Source: Shewanella eurypsychrophilus | Lineage (GTDB): Bacteria > Pseudomonadota > Gammaproteobacteria > Enterobacterales > Shewanellaceae | Direction of reading: 5' to 3' | Assembly (NCBI RefSeq): GCF_007004545.3 | Contig: NZ_CP045503.2 | Span: forward strand, 1,396,501 to 1,460,500 | DNA length: 64,000 nucleotides | Shown: positions 63,688-64,000 of the stretch, piece by piece | Numbering within the stretch: the first letter of the stretch is position 1 | Layout of the letters: each line of letters begins with the position of its first letter | The notes under the pieces: model-generated | The model's input: the letters and a program-made list of their open reading frames with translations, nothing else | Databases searched by the model: none | Told to the model about the DNA's origin: nothing | Program-made: the position numbers and the translations under genes

Positions 63688-63702
63688 GCATAAACGTAGA
63701 AC

Positions 63703-63969
63703 TTAAGCAGCAAGTGCTTTAATTCTAGTGTTTAGGCGAGACTTCTGACGAGCAGCTCTATTCTTATGAATAAGGCCTTTAGTCGCCATACGGTCAACAA
63801 TTGGTTGTGCAGCATTAAATGCTTCAGTAGCCGCTTTGTGATCGCCAGCATTAATTGCAACGATAACTTTCTTTACGTATGAACGTAACATTGAACGACG
63901 GCTAGCGTTATGCTGACGACGTTTTTCAGATTGAAGCGCGCGCTTCTTTGCAGACTTGCTATTAGCCAA
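63703..63969 (-). CDS. rpsT: 30S ribosomal protein S20
   Basis: 88 residues, [21 protein letters not shown] at the start and a lysine/arginine-rich helical body. The start codon is TTG (63969-63967) with GGAG upstream. E. coli rpsT also uses UUG, and this weak start is part of S20 autoregulation. Promoters lie beyond the end of the window. Confidence 0.97.
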   Translation of the reverse strand: MANSKSAKKRALQSEKRRQHNASRRSMLRSYVKKVIVAINAGDHKAATEAFNAAQPIVDRMATKGLIHKNRAARQKSRLNTRIKALAA

Positions 63970-64000
63970 GGTGCAACTCCTAAATAGGGTTAGATATTTT

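Overview
The window reads as a chromosomal segment of a marine gammaproteobacterium of the genus Shewanella or a close relative. This rests on gene content and order: ypjD and corB beside ffh and the rpsP-rimM-trmD-rplS operon; aroF-tyrA close to hcp-hcr and pheA; hpf upstream of pheL-pheA; thrLABC; a DUF3545 protein; a subclass B1 metallo-beta-lactamase of the kind known from Antarctic Shewanella; and many CRP/FNR-like boxes. No tRNA, rRNA, CRISPR array, prophage or transposase gene was found. Most genes are core metabolism, and the unusual material lies between genes.

Layout. 1-7.2 kb: the tail of a DksA/TraR-type zinc finger protein, glutathione-dependent formaldehyde detoxification (frmA, fghA), an SOS-controlled dinB with an odd repeat-built leader, pepD, and an M17 aminopeptidase. 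7.2-9.1 kb: a gene desert holding a 7-bp tandem array, a broken copy of the aminopeptidase 3' end, a perfect hairpin, and two tandem paralogous transcription units. Each unit has its own promoter and terminator, a nearly identical 54-nt leader element, a 32-codon ORF under protein-level selection, and a long structured 3' part. This is the best candidate for an undescribed system. 9.1-13.1 kb: a purine permease and proB-proA. 13.2-19.1 kb: DUF3303-like protein, B1 metallo-beta-lactamase, PAS-GGDEF diguanylate cyclase, Mpo1-like protein, corB and ypjD. 19.4-23.3 kb: ffh, whose 3' end is repeated at a 108-bp period, then rpsP-rimM-trmD-rplS behind a possible attenuator.

23.4-33.3 kb: a leucine-rich-repeat lipoprotein between 26-bp direct repeats, aroF-tyrA, hcp-hcr, a small membrane protein, and pheA. 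The pheA product carries an extra C-terminal domain resembling a catalytically dead DAHP synthase. It is preceded by a clear pheL attenuator. 33.3-34.2 kb is a 0.9-kb gap without genes. 34.2-38.3 kb: hpf with a CRP box, cytochrome b561, cytochrome c', trpR, a membrane protein and slyD. 38.3-43.4 kb: the thrL-thrA-thrB-thrC operon. 43.5-49.3 kb: lipoprotein, nfo, a hybrid histidine kinase and a response regulator joined by a translationally coupled 29-codon ORF, an FNR-class hemerythrin gene and a DUF3545 gene. 49.5-58.2 kb: pgi-talB, an OmpA-type porin, phosphoketolase, and a CRP-associated alanine/glycine symporter. 58.2-64 kb: yaaA, a PACE efflux gene divergent from a LysR regulator, an M28 lipoprotein peptidase, an ArsR-type regulator with the two cysteines of persulfide sensors, rpsT with a TTG start, and three copies of a hairpin-bearing ~135-bp repeat.

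Functional themes. Aromatic amino acid synthesis (aroF, tyrA, pheL-pheA, trpR) and threonine synthesis are controlled by attenuation or a repressor. Nitrosative and anaerobic stress appear repeatedly (hcp-hcr, cytochrome c', hemerythrin). Central carbon enzymes (pgi, talB, phosphoketolase) cluster together.
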